Positions 35,892 through 45,314 of a stretch of DNA of 64,000 bases are shown here, piece by piece (position 1 is the stretch's first letter; the number at the start of each line of letters is the position of its first letter). Below the pieces are notes generated by a model. That model did not search any database, had not been told where the DNA came from, and was given only the letters and a program-made list of their open reading frames with translations. The translations under genes were made by a program, and so were the position numbers. Where the stretch lies: NCBI GenBank assembly GCA_958295845.1, contig OY282376.1, forward strand, positions 3,485,022 through 3,549,021. Reading direction: 5' to 3'. This DNA comes from Caldilineaceae bacterium. GTDB taxonomy: Bacteria > Chloroflexota > Anaerolineae > Caldilineales > Caldilineaceae.

Positions 35892-37027
35892 AGCTTGTAA
35901 TCGACTACACGCCGGCCGTGAGGCAGACGGCCGGCATTGGCCGCATCATACGCGGCCAGATCGACGCGCTGGTGCAGAAGAATCCCGGCTTTGACATTAC
36001 ACTCTTTGTTGCCGGGAAGGTGACCCCTGAACAGCGCGCGGCCGCCCCTCTTCCTCTACACACTTTTCCCGCCATATCCGAGCGTAACCTGACGCGCGTC
36101 TGGCATCGCTTGAATGTTCCTGTGCCCCGCGTAGACTGGCTGACAGGAGGGTCTGTCGATCTCTTTCACGCTACTGACTTCGTAATGGCGCCGGCGAAAG
36201 CCAGAAAGAAGCTGTTGACTGTACACGATCTGGCCTTCATGCGCTATCCACAGGCGGCCCTGCCCTCTCTGCATCACTATCTGAATGTGGTGGTGCCCCG
36301 TAGCATTAACCGCGCCGACCACCTCATCGCCGATAGTCGAAACACGGCCATGGACCTGGAATCGACCTGGCCACACCTTGAAGGCAGGATTAGTGTGGTT
36401 CAGGGCGCGGTCGACCACGGCGTTTTCCGGAGGGTGTCAAATTCGGACGTGACAGATGCTGTGCGCCGGAAGTACGCCATTGGGGACAGTCCTTACGTCT
36501 TTGCTTTGAGTACTCTCGAGCCCCGAAAGAATTATCCCCGGCTGATTCGCGCTTTTCACGCTGCGCGACGGGATTCGGGACTGCCTCACAGACTGGTTAT
36601 CGGCGGGAAGAAGGGCTGGCTCTATGACGAGATATTCGCCACTGTGCGGGAACTGGGCATGGATCGTGAAGTTCACCTACCAGGTTTCGTCGATGATGCC
36701 GATTTGCCTGCCCTTTATTCCGGAGCAGAGTTCTTTGCCTACCCTTCACTATACGAAGGATTTGGGCTTCCGGTACTGGAGGCGCTGGCTTGCGGGACGC
36801 CGGTGCTCACGTCAGACAACTCCTGTCTGCCGGAGGCCGGGGGTGAGGGCGCACTCTACATCGACGCCGAGTCTGTCGAAAGTATCGCGGAGGGGATTAC
36901 ACGCTTAGCCACTCTGCCCGACTTGCGGGCGCGGTTGTCTGCAGCCGGCGTGGTCCATGCCCGTTCCTTCAGCTGGGAGCGTAGCCTGGACCAGCTACTT
37001 GGGGCCTATGAACGGGCGCTGGCCTGA
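35888..37027 (+). CDS. Glycosyltransferase family 4
   Basis: A GT-B retaining glycosyltransferase, 379 residues from the GTG at 35888, which overlaps the GtrA stop (GTGA). The N-terminus IDYTPAVRQTAGIGRII is typical for GT4 mannosyl-type enzymes. Later come STLEPRKNYPRLIRAF and the nucleotide-sugar EX7E motif in YEGFGLPVLEALACGTPVL. The donor sugar is unknown. Together with GtrA and the ligase it forms a three-gene glycan cluster. Confidence 0.9.
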   Translation: MKLVIDYTPAVRQTAGIGRIIRGQIDALVQKNPGFDITLFVAGKVTPEQRAAAPLPLHTFPAISERNLTRVWHRLNVPVPRVDWLTGGSVDLFHATDFVMAPAKARKKLLTVHDLAFMRYPQAALPSLHHYLNVVVPRSINRADHLIADSRNTAMDLESTWPHLEGRISVVQGAVDHGVFRRVSNSDVTDAVRRKYAIGDSPYVFALSTLEPRKNYPRLIRAFHAARRDSGLPHRLVIGGKKGWLYDEIFATVRELGMDREVHLPGFVDDADLPALYSGAEFFAYPSLYEGFGLPVLEALACGTPVLTSDNSCLPEAGGEGALYIDAESVESIAEGITRLATLPDLRARLSAAGVVHARSFSWERSLDQLLGAYERALA

Positions 37028-37032
37028 GATTG

Positions 37033-37041
37033 TGGTACAAT
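37033..37041 (+). promoter_or_regulatory. Extended -10 element before the thioesterase gene
   Basis: TGG followed by TACAAT (37036-37041), about 28 bases before the ATG at 37069. No -35 box was recognised. Confidence 0.4.
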
Positions 37042-37068
37042 GCACTGCACTCAGCCAGGACGCCAGAT

Positions 37069-37548
37069 ATGGATGCCAAGAGCAAGACAGTCGCCGACTC
37101 GATGACGCGAATCAGCCAGATAATGAATCCTGAGCACGCCAACGTGCTGGGCAACGTGCATGGCGGCGTGCTCCTGAAGTTGTGCGATGAATGCGGTGGG
37201 ATCACGGCCGCACGCCATGCGAGGCGAGTCGCGGTGACCGTCGCCGTTGACAGCATGGCCTTTCATGAGCCGGTGCAGGTCGGCCAGCTGCTGCGGTTGC
37301 GAGGGAGAATTACCTACGTCGGCCGCAGTTCGATGGAAGTGGAGGTAATCGTCCAGGCGGAGGATTTGCTGAGCGGCGAGATTTCACATACCAATAGCGC
37401 CTACTACATTTTCGTTGCCCTGGATGAACGAGGCCTGCCGACCGAAGTGCCGCGGCTCGAACTGACGAACGAAGCAGAACGGCGGCGATTCGAGGAGGGC
37501 GAAGAGCGGCAACGCCAGAGGCTCAACAGGGCCGGGAAGAAACTGTAG
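37069..37548 (+). CDS. Hotdog-fold acyl-CoA thioesterase
   Basis: A 159-residue hotdog thioesterase of the YciA/BFIT group. The active-site motif N-x(3)-HGGVLLKLCDECGG lies at about residues 30-48, followed by VTVAVDSMAFHEPVQVG, typical of the family. It would hydrolyse acyl-CoA thioesters. The start is ATG 37069 (CAGGA upstream); a TTG at 37030 in the same frame overlaps the promoter-like element. The C-terminal tail is rich in Glu and Arg. Confidence 0.88.
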   Translation: MDAKSKTVADSMTRISQIMNPEHANVLGNVHGGVLLKLCDECGGITAARHARRVAVTVAVDSMAFHEPVQVGQLLRLRGRITYVGRSSMEVEVIVQAEDLLSGEISHTNSAYYIFVALDERGLPTEVPRLELTNEAERRRFEEGEERQRQRLNRAGKKL

Positions 37549-37578
37549 TAGCAGGGCAAAGGCCGACTCAATTCGCGG

Positions 37579-38388
37579 ATGCAACCCTTTCGACGCTATT
37601 ACACCCAATTCTTGAAGCCCTTACATAGATGGCTACTGCCCGTCTCAGCGCTGATTGCGTTAACTGGCTACTTCCGGCCTTGGATTGCCCACGAGGCGGC
37701 GGGGCTGGCGGTCCTGGGACTGGATTTGGGTGAGCTGGTAAAGTTCCTGCATCCGGTGCAGCAGGGCGAGATCCGTCTTTGGCGCGAAGGGTTCTATCTG
37801 CCACTGGTGGCGGTGAGTATCAGCCTCAGTCTGAACGCATTTCGGCAGGATTCGAGTGCTTCGGCCACTGCGGGGGCGGGGGGCCGCGGCACAGAGGTCG
37901 AAGGCGGCAATCCGCTCTATGCCTGGCCTATTCGGATCGCGTTCCTTCTGGTCGCAGTGGTGGCTGCCCTCAATATGTTGCCCCCGGCTTGGACTCCTCA
38001 ACAGCTGCTCTCACCTGAATTTCGCTTGCAGGTAGCCGCAATGCTTCTTTGTCTAGCGCTGGCCGCGGTCAGTCCCTTGGCCGCGCTTTTTCAGTCGCCT
38101 CGAACACTGCTCGAGTCGCTGGGTAAAACAGTAGGGGTCCACGGCCGCCGCGGTGGTCTGTGGCGGGCGGCGTGGTCGATTACCTTTGTACGGGGCCTGG
38201 TCCCGGTTTTACTGGCCGGGGCCGCGATCTACTTTCCCGTGGTCCAGTTTCGCCAGGTATTTCCCACACTGGCCGACCTCTACGGGAGAACGCCTGATAT
38301 TGGTTGGGGCCCAGCAATCATGATAGCAGGGCTGGCTGGTCTACTTTGGCATAGTCTTAGTGACATTTCCTATCTGATAAGAGAATGA
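37579..38388 (+). CDS. Unknown six-TM membrane protein
   Basis: A 269-residue integral membrane protein with about six hydrophobic segments (near residues 18-36, 73-90, 112-132, 148-170, 200-222 and 240-258). I recognise no family. Its stop overlaps the next start by four bases (ATGA at 38385), so the two are likely a coupled pair. It begins 30 bases after the thioesterase gene. Confidence 0.6.
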   Translation: MQPFRRYYTQFLKPLHRWLLPVSALIALTGYFRPWIAHEAAGLAVLGLDLGELVKFLHPVQQGEIRLWREGFYLPLVAVSISLSLNAFRQDSSASATAGAGGRGTEVEGGNPLYAWPIRIAFLLVAVVAALNMLPPAWTPQQLLSPEFRLQVAAMLLCLALAAVSPLAALFQSPRTLLESLGKTVGVHGRRGGLWRAAWSITFVRGLVPVLLAGAAIYFPVVQFRQVFPTLADLYGRTPDIGWGPAIMIAGLAGLLWHSLSDISYLIRE

Positions 38389-38864
38389 CTTCAGAGAATC
38401 GAGCGAACGTGCGCGCATTTGAGCTTCCTTTCCAAACCGTCTGGGTCCGCCGCAGGGACATGATTGACTTGCGGATTGAGAGAAGGGCGCCGGAGACGGA
38501 CAGTTGGACGAGCGCCGATCTCGTGGCCCACATCAGCGCTTACCGGCTGATTGGTGTGAGTGTTCAAGACCATAAGAGGCTGGGTCTAGGCCGCTGGCTA
38601 CGCGCGACTGGTGACGAATTCCCTTTCAGGGCCGATGAACCGTTGCCGTCAGGCACGGTGAGCTACGATGAAGCGGGCCAGGTCGCCTATTTTTCGATCT
38701 GGCCCCAGATTTTCGAGGATGCCGATGCGCATCACTACGAGCGCAAGGCCAAAGTGTTCCTGATGGGTGACGGCGGAGTTGCCCGCATTCGCTTTCCTGT
38801 TCTCAACAATCGCGGACGAGCTGGTGTACTGGGCGCGGCGGCGGGTCTCCTGGCGACGAGGTGA
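38385..38864 (+). CDS. Unknown 159-residue soluble protein
   Basis: No family recognised. The protein appears soluble and of mixed alpha/beta type, with a FSIWPQIFEDADAHHYERKAK segment near the middle. It is translationally coupled to the preceding membrane protein gene, which suggests a shared role. No catalytic motif was identified. Confidence 0.55.
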   Translation: MTSENRANVRAFELPFQTVWVRRRDMIDLRIERRAPETDSWTSADLVAHISAYRLIGVSVQDHKRLGLGRWLRATGDEFPFRADEPLPSGTVSYDEAGQVAYFSIWPQIFEDADAHHYERKAKVFLMGDGGVARIRFPVLNNRGRAGVLGAAAGLLATR

Positions 38865-38980
38865 GCGTCCCAGAAGTTAATGAGCGTGCCCGGTAGAAGC
38901 AGGCCTGGCGATGAAGGTTGTCGATTCCACTCTTTGGGGCAGAGCCAGGATCATCTTTCACTGTAGATGGAGTTATCTTG

Positions 38981-39868
38981 ATGACAGAACCTATTCGCTT
39001 CGGCGTGATCGGCGGGAGCGGCGTTTACCAGATGAAGACGTTGTCCGATGTCGAGGAAGTTGAACTTGATACACCCTTTGGCAAACCGTCGGACGCTTAC
39101 ATTGTGGGGACGCTGCACGGCCAGCGGGTTGCGTTTCTTGCCCGGCACGGACGGGGCCATCGAATCAGCCCAACGCGGTTGAACCAGCGCGCCAACATCT
39201 ACGGTTTCAAGATGTTGGGCGTCGAGTACCTGATCGCGGTCAGTGCTTGCGGCAGCTTGCAAGAGCGGATCCGGCCAGGCGATATTGTTATTCCGGACCA
39301 GCTCTATGATCGCACCAGGTTGCGAGCGCTCAGTTTCTTCGATGACCCGGAGGTGGGAACTGATGGCCTGGTTGCGCATGTGAGCGTTGCCACCCCGTTT
39401 TGCGATTTTCTCAGTGACATTTGCTTTCGGGCAGTGGAAATGACTGAGGCGACGGCGCATCAGGGAGGCGGCTTCGTTACGATTGAAGGGCCGCGCTTCA
39501 GCACCCGCGCAGAGAGCAATGGATTTCGACAGCTCGGCCTGGACATTATCGGCATGACGACGACTCCGGAGGCGTTTCTCGCCCGGGAGGCGGAGATGAG
39601 CTATGCCTGCATGGCCCACGTAACCGACTACGACGTCTGGCACGAGACCGAAGAGGCGGTGACGGTCGAAGCCGTGATCAGAGTGCTGATGCGAAATGCA
39701 GAGGTGGCGGTCGAAGCCGTCGCCAACGCAATCGGGCTGCTGGCGGGGAGCGGGCCTTCTCCCTATGCGAGCGCGTTGCAGGATGCCCTGATAACCGATA
39801 AGAGCACGGTTCCGCCGGCTGTCGTCGACCGCCTGGACCTGATCGTCGGCAAGTACTTCGACCGGTAG
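38981..39868 (+). CDS. mtnP: S-methyl-5'-thioadenosine phosphorylase (MTA phosphorylase)
   Basis: It splits methylthioadenosine into adenine and methylthioribose-1-phosphate for methionine and adenine salvage. The 295-residue protein has the PNP/MTAP fold: FGVIGGSGVYQM, the phosphate motif ARHGRGHRISP, ITIEGPRFSTRAES-type substrate region, and MTTTPEAFLAREAEMSYACMAHVTDYDVW. The two aspartates of TDYD favour MTA or adenosine-type purines. The start is ATG 38981 (TGGAG upstream). Confidence 0.92.
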   Translation: MTEPIRFGVIGGSGVYQMKTLSDVEEVELDTPFGKPSDAYIVGTLHGQRVAFLARHGRGHRISPTRLNQRANIYGFKMLGVEYLIAVSACGSLQERIRPGDIVIPDQLYDRTRLRALSFFDDPEVGTDGLVAHVSVATPFCDFLSDICFRAVEMTEATAHQGGGFVTIEGPRFSTRAESNGFRQLGLDIIGMTTTPEAFLAREAEMSYACMAHVTDYDVWHETEEAVTVEAVIRVLMRNAEVAVEAVANAIGLLAGSGPSPYASALQDALITDKSTVPPAVVDRLDLIVGKYFDR

Positions 39869-39887
39869 GGAAGGATACGCTTTTAGT

Positions 39888-41555
39888 ATGGCCACTGTTG
39901 CAGAAACGATCGCCTTTGCACTTCATGAAGCCGGCGTCCGCCTTGTCTTCGGCATGCCCGGCGGCGAGGTTGTGTCGGTTCTGGAGGCTTTGCAGCGTGC
40001 TGGCATCGGCTTTGAGCTGATGCACCATGAGGAAAGCGCCGTCTTTGCCGCAGACGCCTATGCCCGGGCGACGGGTAAGCCGGGCTGTGTTCTCACCACG
40101 CTGGGTCCGGGCGCGCTGAACGCGGTACCGGGAATCGGGCATGCGTGGTTGGACCGGGCGCCAGTAGTGCTGATTACGGCCCAGAAGCCGGACTCGCTGC
40201 TGCCAGACTACACACACCAGGTGGTGGACTTGCAGGCGGTCTTCGCTCCGATCACCAAGCGGACGCTCAAGGTTACGCCTCAGAACGCCGCCACGGAGGT
40301 AGGCCCCACAGTTGCGCTGACAATGCAAGGCCGGCCTGGTCCGGTGCATTTGCAGGTGAGCAATGAGGAGGCGGAACTGCCGGTCATGGGCGCCGGCGGG
40401 GGGCCGGTGCGAAGAGGGTCGATTGACCGGAGCGGCAAGAATGGAAGGGAAGCCCTGGTCAGCCCTGAACTGATTTCACGGGCGCGAGAGCTTGTTGCGC
40501 AGGCGTCCCGTCCCGTCATTTTGGCGGGGCTTGGACTGGTGCCGGAGGGCCCTTACGACGCACTGAGAGCGCTGGCGGAAGCGTCAAACGCACCGGTAAT
40601 CGTGTCGCCGAAGGGAAAGGGCGCGTTGCCGGATGACCACCCGCTGAGCGCCGGGGTGATCGGCTTGACCCGCAGTGATCCGGTATACGAAATCCTGGAG
40701 GAAGCGGACTGTGTTGTCGCGGTAGGTTTCGACGTGGTCGAGTTGGTGAAGGCGTTTTCGCTGCCGCAAGCAGGTGCAAGCGGGTCAGCAGAAGGAACTG
40801 AAGAGGTCCCACTTGTCTGGATCGCAAATTGGGCCAACCTCGACCCGGTACTGCCGGCGGCCGTAGAGATAGTGGGGCCGATGGCAGAGGCGCTATTGCA
40901 GCTTGCGGACAGCGAGTTCTCGACTGATGCGCAGTGGGGCGAGAGCAGGGTGCGCAGTTTCCGCGCACAGCAGGCTGCAGTTCCACTACCTAAGCCGCGG
41001 CCAGGTCATCTGCTGCCGCAGGATTTATTGGCGAGTATGCGACGCCATCTACCGGCTGACGCTATGCTGGCGGTTGACGTGGGCAGCCATAAGATATTTG
41101 GAAGTTTGGAATGGCCGACCTTGTCCCCGAACAGTTTTGCTCTGTCCAATGGCCTATCCTGCATGGGATTTGGATTGCCGGCTGCCATTGGAACGGCCCT
41201 GGCCCGGCCAGACGGAACGGCTGCCTGCCTGATCGGCGATGGCGGCATGCTGATGTGCCTGGGGGAGTTAAGCGTTCTGGCCAGGCTGAATTTGCCGGTG
41301 ACAGTCGTCGTGGCGGTTGACAACGCCATCGACTTGATCCGTTCTCACCAGCTCAGGCAGGGCAAGAGGCCGTACGGTACTGAGTTTCCTGCACCGGACT
41401 TCTGCAAGATCGCGGCTGGGCACGGGATTCCAGCCACCCGGGTCACGACGCCGGATGGCTGTGAAGAGGCGATGGCCCGCGCCGTGGGCGCCAGGGGGCC
41501 CTACCTTATCGAAGCCTTTATAGATCCGATAGGCTATCCCACAACGCCCCGGTAG
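39888..41555 (+). CDS. TPP-dependent enzyme of the acetolactate synthase family
   Basis: A 555-residue thiamine-diphosphate enzyme with the three usual domains. The N-terminal pyrimidine domain contains the FGMPGGEVVSVLEAL stretch and the catalytic glutamate in HHEESAVFAADAYAR. The C-terminal domain has the CLIGDGGMLMCLGELS TPP-Mg motif. It could be a biosynthetic acetolactate synthase, an oxalyl-CoA or sulfopyruvate-type decarboxylase, or a carboligase. No small regulatory subunit gene (ilvN) is adjacent, so a degradative or specialised role is more likely. Confidence 0.8.
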   Translation: MATVAETIAFALHEAGVRLVFGMPGGEVVSVLEALQRAGIGFELMHHEESAVFAADAYARATGKPGCVLTTLGPGALNAVPGIGHAWLDRAPVVLITAQKPDSLLPDYTHQVVDLQAVFAPITKRTLKVTPQNAATEVGPTVALTMQGRPGPVHLQVSNEEAELPVMGAGGGPVRRGSIDRSGKNGREALVSPELISRARELVAQASRPVILAGLGLVPEGPYDALRALAEASNAPVIVSPKGKGALPDDHPLSAGVIGLTRSDPVYEILEEADCVVAVGFDVVELVKAFSLPQAGASGSAEGTEEVPLVWIANWANLDPVLPAAVEIVGPMAEALLQLADSEFSTDAQWGESRVRSFRAQQAAVPLPKPRPGHLLPQDLLASMRRHLPADAMLAVDVGSHKIFGSLEWPTLSPNSFALSNGLSCMGFGLPAAIGTALARPDGTAACLIGDGGMLMCLGELSVLARLNLPVTVVVAVDNAIDLIRSHQLRQGKRPYGTEFPAPDFCKIAAGHGIPATRVTTPDGCEEAMARAVGARGPYLIEAFIDPIGYPTTPR

Positions 41556-41570
41556 CCACCCCTTTCCGGT

Positions 41571-42758
41571 TTAGAAGGTCACTACTTCTCGTTGCTGAAT
41601 TCTCGCCTCGTCGAGCGCCATTCCGATCCCCGGTGTGGTGGGCACACTGACATTTCCGTTTATTGGCTTGAGCGGGTTCTCGAGGAAGAACTGGTGGATG
41701 TCGTTCCACTTGACCAGGTATTCCAACATGGGCGTGGTCGGTTCCGGCCAGGCGGCGATGACATGGATGCTGGCAGGCGTCGAGTGGCCATGGGGAATGA
41801 CGGGCACGTCGTAGGCGGAGGCCAGGGCCAGGATCTTCTGCGTCTCTGAGATGCCACCGCACCAGTAGATGTCGGGCTGGTAGACATCGCAGGCGCCTGC
41901 GTCCATCAGCTGCTTTAGACCCCAGCGCGTGTATTCGTGTTCGCCGCCGCTGATTGGGATGTTAACGGAGCGGCGGATCTGGGCGTACTGTTCGATCTTG
42001 TCTGGCAGTACAGGCTCTTCGAGCCAGCGGGGCGCGTATTCTTCGAGCCGGCGGGCCATCTGCACGGCGTACGGGACATCCCAGCTCATCCAACAGTCCA
42101 ACATGATGTCAACGTCCGGGCCGACGCTCTCGCGCAGCGTGCGCGCCAAGCGAAGATTGCGCTCCATCCCCATCTTGCCGTCGGTCGGGCCGTCGCGGAA
42201 GAACCACTTGGTTGCCCTGTAGCCTTCGGCCACGAACTGCCTGGCTCGCTCCTGGACAAGCTCCGGATCAATAGAATAGCCCAAGGCGCTGGCGTAGGCC
42301 GGAACTTCGGTCCGGGTGGGGCCGCCGAGCAGCTGGCAGACTGGCGCTTCGAACCAGTTCCCCTTCAGGTCCCACAGCGCGCAGTCGACCGCGCTAAGTG
42401 CCATCATCTCTGTTCCCTTGCGGCCGTGTACCTGGGCGCGGTACATACGGTCCCAGAGTCGTTCAGAGGCCAGTGGATCGTGACCGATCAGGAGCGGGGC
42501 CAGCTGGGTCTGAATCACGAAGGCCTGATCGAAGGGCAGAGGGCCGCCGCGGCCGGATACGCCTTCGTCGGTTGAGATTTCGACAAAATAGGCGGTGATG
42601 TTGTAACGGCCTTCGCCGACCAAAAACATTTCGTGCGGGCCTTCCGCTCTGTGCTCGGGATAGATGTCGAGCGGACGCACCAGCCGCTCTTCCCAAAACT
42701 CTCCATCGAACTCCATTTCGCCCTGCAATCGAACTACCGACACATCTGTGATTTTCAT
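41571..42758 (-). CDS. Enolase-superfamily dehydratase, L-rhamnonate dehydratase-like
   Basis: A 395-residue mandelate-racemase-subgroup enzyme. The capping domain (residues 1-130) precedes the barrel. Metal ligands appear as D in IMLDCWMSWD, E in RWLEEPVLPD and E in ISGGEHEYTRWG; the general acid/base histidine lies in VIPHGHSTPASIH, as in L-rhamnonate and related acid-sugar dehydratases. The YRATKWFFRDGP stretch takes the place of the usual KxK motif and is close to rhamnonate dehydratases. The neighbouring aldolase gene supports a role in deoxy-sugar acid catabolism. Confidence 0.82.
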   Translation of the reverse strand: MKITDVSVVRLQGEMEFDGEFWEERLVRPLDIYPEHRAEGPHEMFLVGEGRYNITAYFVEISTDEGVSGRGGPLPFDQAFVIQTQLAPLLIGHDPLASERLWDRMYRAQVHGRKGTEMMALSAVDCALWDLKGNWFEAPVCQLLGGPTRTEVPAYASALGYSIDPELVQERARQFVAEGYRATKWFFRDGPTDGKMGMERNLRLARTLRESVGPDVDIMLDCWMSWDVPYAVQMARRLEEYAPRWLEEPVLPDKIEQYAQIRRSVNIPISGGEHEYTRWGLKQLMDAGACDVYQPDIYWCGGISETQKILALASAYDVPVIPHGHSTPASIHVIAAWPEPTTPMLEYLVKWNDIHQFFLENPLKPINGNVSVPTTPGIGMALDEARIQQREVVTF

Positions 42759-42780
42759 GTTAAACTCGCTCGCTTGTAAA

Positions 42781-42808
42781 TTGGGTGGCTACTCAATTGT
42801 AGTATACT
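42781..42808 (+). promoter_or_regulatory. Putative promoter toward the DHDPS-family gene
   Basis: TTGGGT (42781-42786), 16-bp spacer, TATACT (42803-42808). The leader to the ATG at 43018 would be about 200 bases. Confidence 0.4.
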
Positions 42809-42828
42809 GATCCGAAATAGCCGGGCAA
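42801..42828 (-). promoter_or_regulatory. Putative promoter of the rhamnonate-dehydratase-like gene
   Basis: On the minus strand: TTGCCC (42828-42823), 16-bp spacer, TATACT (42806-42801), about 43 bases before the ATG at 42758. It shares the palindrome AGTATACT with the plus-strand -10 box, so the two promoters overlap. Confidence 0.45.
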
Positions 42829-43017
42829 CCTCAGAGCGCATCAGGGTAGTCCAGTCCCGGCGCCGAACTCAAAGGCCTGTGCGCTAGAGTCGATAATCCT
42901 CGAACTGCCGAAAGTTCGCAAATTGCGCCGGGGCTCTAACTGACTGAAGGAGCGCTGACCGGTCGGCGTCGAGGCCAACTGCTGTACGAACAATTCGCCT
43001 TTGGTGGAGCTAGACTG

Positions 43018-43917
43018 ATGAACGAGAATTGGCGAGGCATCTTTGCTATTGTGGTTACTCCGTTTAATGACGATCTTGTGCTGGATGAGGGGGCTCTTCG
43101 ACGCCAGGTGGAGTTTTGCATCCAGGCGGGTGCTACCGGTCTTGTGGGACCGGCTAACGCGGGTGAGTTTGCGACGATGTCAGACGAAGAACGGCAGCGG
43201 TGGATCCGAATTGTCGTCGAGGAGGCTGACGGGCGGGTGCCGGTCGTTGCGGCGACCACGCACGGCCACAGGGTGCCGGCTGCGGCGCTGAGCCGATTCG
43301 CGCAGGACGTGGGCGCTGACGGCATTATGGCTATGCCGCCCCATATCCTTCATCCTGACGCGGACGGCTGTCTAGAATATTTCCGGACATTGAACGACGC
43401 TTTGAACATTCCCATCTGCATTCAGAATTTCATGGGACCGATTGGTACGCCGATGTCGTCGGATTTGCTGGCGCGCATGTGCCGGGAATTGGAGTGGGTG
43501 CAGTATCTGAAGGAGGAGACGCTGCCGGAGCCGCGTGCGATTTCGCGTACTCTGGCCGCTGCGGGGGATGCCTGTCGGGGTGTCTTCGGTGGGCAGGGGG
43601 GAATCTACATGATTGATGAGTGGCGGCGGGGCGCGTGCGGAAATATGCCCGCCAGCCAATCGGTAGACGTGCACACAAAGATCTGGGGCCTGCTGGAGGG
43701 GCATGAAGAGACCGCAGCCCGGGCACTCTTCAACCGTCTGCTACCGCTGATAAATTTTGAGCGGATGCACGGTGTGGCCGTTTACAAGCAGGTTTTCTTA
43801 CGTCGCGGTATCTTCACGTCTGCTGCCAGCCGGATTCCTGGGGCCTACCTTGACAGTCAGGACTTGCAGGAGTTTGAAGCCATCTGGCACGAGATTGTTC
43901 CGTTGCTGGAAGCATGA
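43018..43917 (+). CDS. Dihydrodipicolinate synthase family aldolase
   Basis: A 299-residue class I TIM-barrel lyase of the DHDPS/N-acetylneuraminate lyase family. The Schiff-base lysine is in WVQYLKEETL. The second-domain PVVAATTHGHR matches the family's GTG/THG region. The usual YN motif is replaced by QNF (ICIQNFMGPIG), so the family tyrosine is missing. It is transcribed divergently from the dehydratase and may cleave a 2-keto-3-deoxy sugar acid. A true DapA role is unlikely given context. GGAG precedes the ATG by nine bases. Confidence 0.83.
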   Translation: MNENWRGIFAIVVTPFNDDLVLDEGALRRQVEFCIQAGATGLVGPANAGEFATMSDEERQRWIRIVVEEADGRVPVVAATTHGHRVPAAALSRFAQDVGADGIMAMPPHILHPDADGCLEYFRTLNDALNIPICIQNFMGPIGTPMSSDLLARMCRELEWVQYLKEETLPEPRAISRTLAAAGDACRGVFGGQGGIYMIDEWRRGACGNMPASQSVDVHTKIWGLLEGHEETAARALFNRLLPLINFERMHGVAVYKQVFLRRGIFTSAASRIPGAYLDSQDLQEFEAIWHEIVPLLEA

Positions 43918-44121
43918 CGGTGCCCATCGGAGCGACTAACAGAGCAATGAAGGTTGTGTCTCATTCCCAAAGACTGTGAGCGGCTATTCGGATACGAACA
44001 GGGCGCGACAGCAGGAAGCAGGTAGGCTGATGTTCCTCTTCAGACCTGATTTGGATCCTAGTATTCTTTCTTACTTCATGGCCAGGACAGGCCTCCAAAC
44101 CATACACATTCTTGCCGTTCA

Positions 44122-45294
44122 ATGAATTCCACCATCGCCTCGATTGAGCTGTTCCCATTGCGGATTCCGCGCGACGTGCCCTACCTTGGACCGCTGGAGG
44201 AGGACAATCGGCCTAATGCAATGGGCTACATTGTACGACCGGGTAACCGTACTGTTTACCCGGTATTTGACCAGACGCTGTTGGTCAAGGCGGTAGCGAG
44301 TGACGGCACTGTCGGCTGGGGCGAATGTTTCGGCGTGGTGGCGCCGCAGATTGCACAGACAGTTCTGGAAGAGCTGCTGGTCCCATTTGTTATTGGCCGC
44401 AGCCCACATGACGTTGAACGCATCTACGAGGACTTATACGACCTGCAGCGAGTACGGGGCCATTTCGGTGGTTACGCGTTGGATGCGATTGCCGGACTGG
44501 ACATGGCCCTGTGGGACCTGCGGGGTAAGCTTTTGGGTCAGCCGGTGTGGCAGCTTTTGGGGGGACGGCGACACGAGAGGCTGGCGGTCTACGTCTCCGG
44601 GCTGCCAGGCGCGACCAGAGAGGAGCGGGCTGCGCTGGGGAAACAGTGGGTCGACCGCGGTTTCTCGGCGTTGAAGTTTGCTGCCGTTGTCGCCGATGAA
44701 GGGGAGATCGGCGAAATCGAAGCGATCCGCGGTGAGGTCGGGCCCGCGCCGAAGATCCTCGCTGATCTTCACTGGCGCTATACCGCGCTGGAAGCAATAC
44801 GGGTCATCGAGAGACTATGCGAATATGATCTGTACCTCGCCGAGGCGCCGGTTGCGCCGGAGGACCTGGAAGGCCAGGCTCAGGTGGCGCGGTCGGTAAG
44901 CACGCGAATCGGTCTGGGTGAGGAGTGGCGTACTGTCCACGAGTACCTTCCCCGACTGAAGGCCGGATGTATGGACGTTATTCAGCCGGAGATGGCCCAC
45001 ACCGGCATCACCGGGTTCCGCCGCATTTGTGAGCTGTCTCAGGCTTTCCACTGCCAGGTGATGCCGCACGCGACGATCAACATAGGAATCGCCCAGGCGG
45101 CCAGCCTGCATGTGGCAGCTACCCTGACCAACTTCATCATGCAGGAGTACCAGCACACCATTTTCGACCGCAACAAGCAGTTCATCAACAGTACGATGGA
45201 CTGCCAGGCGGGCTACTTTACGCTTCCTGACGGGCCCGGCCTTGGCGCCGAGCCAACTGAGGAGGCGCTCAGCTTCACTATCAGCCGTGGATGA
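44122..45294 (+). CDS. Enolase-superfamily (mandelate racemase-type) protein
   Basis: A second enolase-superfamily enzyme, 390 residues. Metal ligands are D in ILADLHWRY, E in YLAEAPVAPED and E in GLGEEWRTV. The C-terminal histidine is in VMPHATINIG. The catalytic-lysine strand reads ALKFAAVV, so only one lysine of the KxK pair is seen. It resembles galactonate-dehydratase-like members; the substrate is unknown. It lies 204 bases after the aldolase and overlaps the upstream ATG of the next gene. Confidence 0.8.
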   Translation: MNSTIASIELFPLRIPRDVPYLGPLEEDNRPNAMGYIVRPGNRTVYPVFDQTLLVKAVASDGTVGWGECFGVVAPQIAQTVLEELLVPFVIGRSPHDVERIYEDLYDLQRVRGHFGGYALDAIAGLDMALWDLRGKLLGQPVWQLLGGRRHERLAVYVSGLPGATREERAALGKQWVDRGFSALKFAAVVADEGEIGEIEAIRGEVGPAPKILADLHWRYTALEAIRVIERLCEYDLYLAEAPVAPEDLEGQAQVARSVSTRIGLGEEWRTVHEYLPRLKAGCMDVIQPEMAHTGITGFRRICELSQAFHCQVMPHATINIGIAQAASLHVAATLTNFIMQEYQHTIFDRNKQFINSTMDCQAGYFTLPDGPGLGAEPTEEALSFTISRG

Positions 45295-45314
45295 GTCCAG
45301 AAGGAGTCTTGGGT

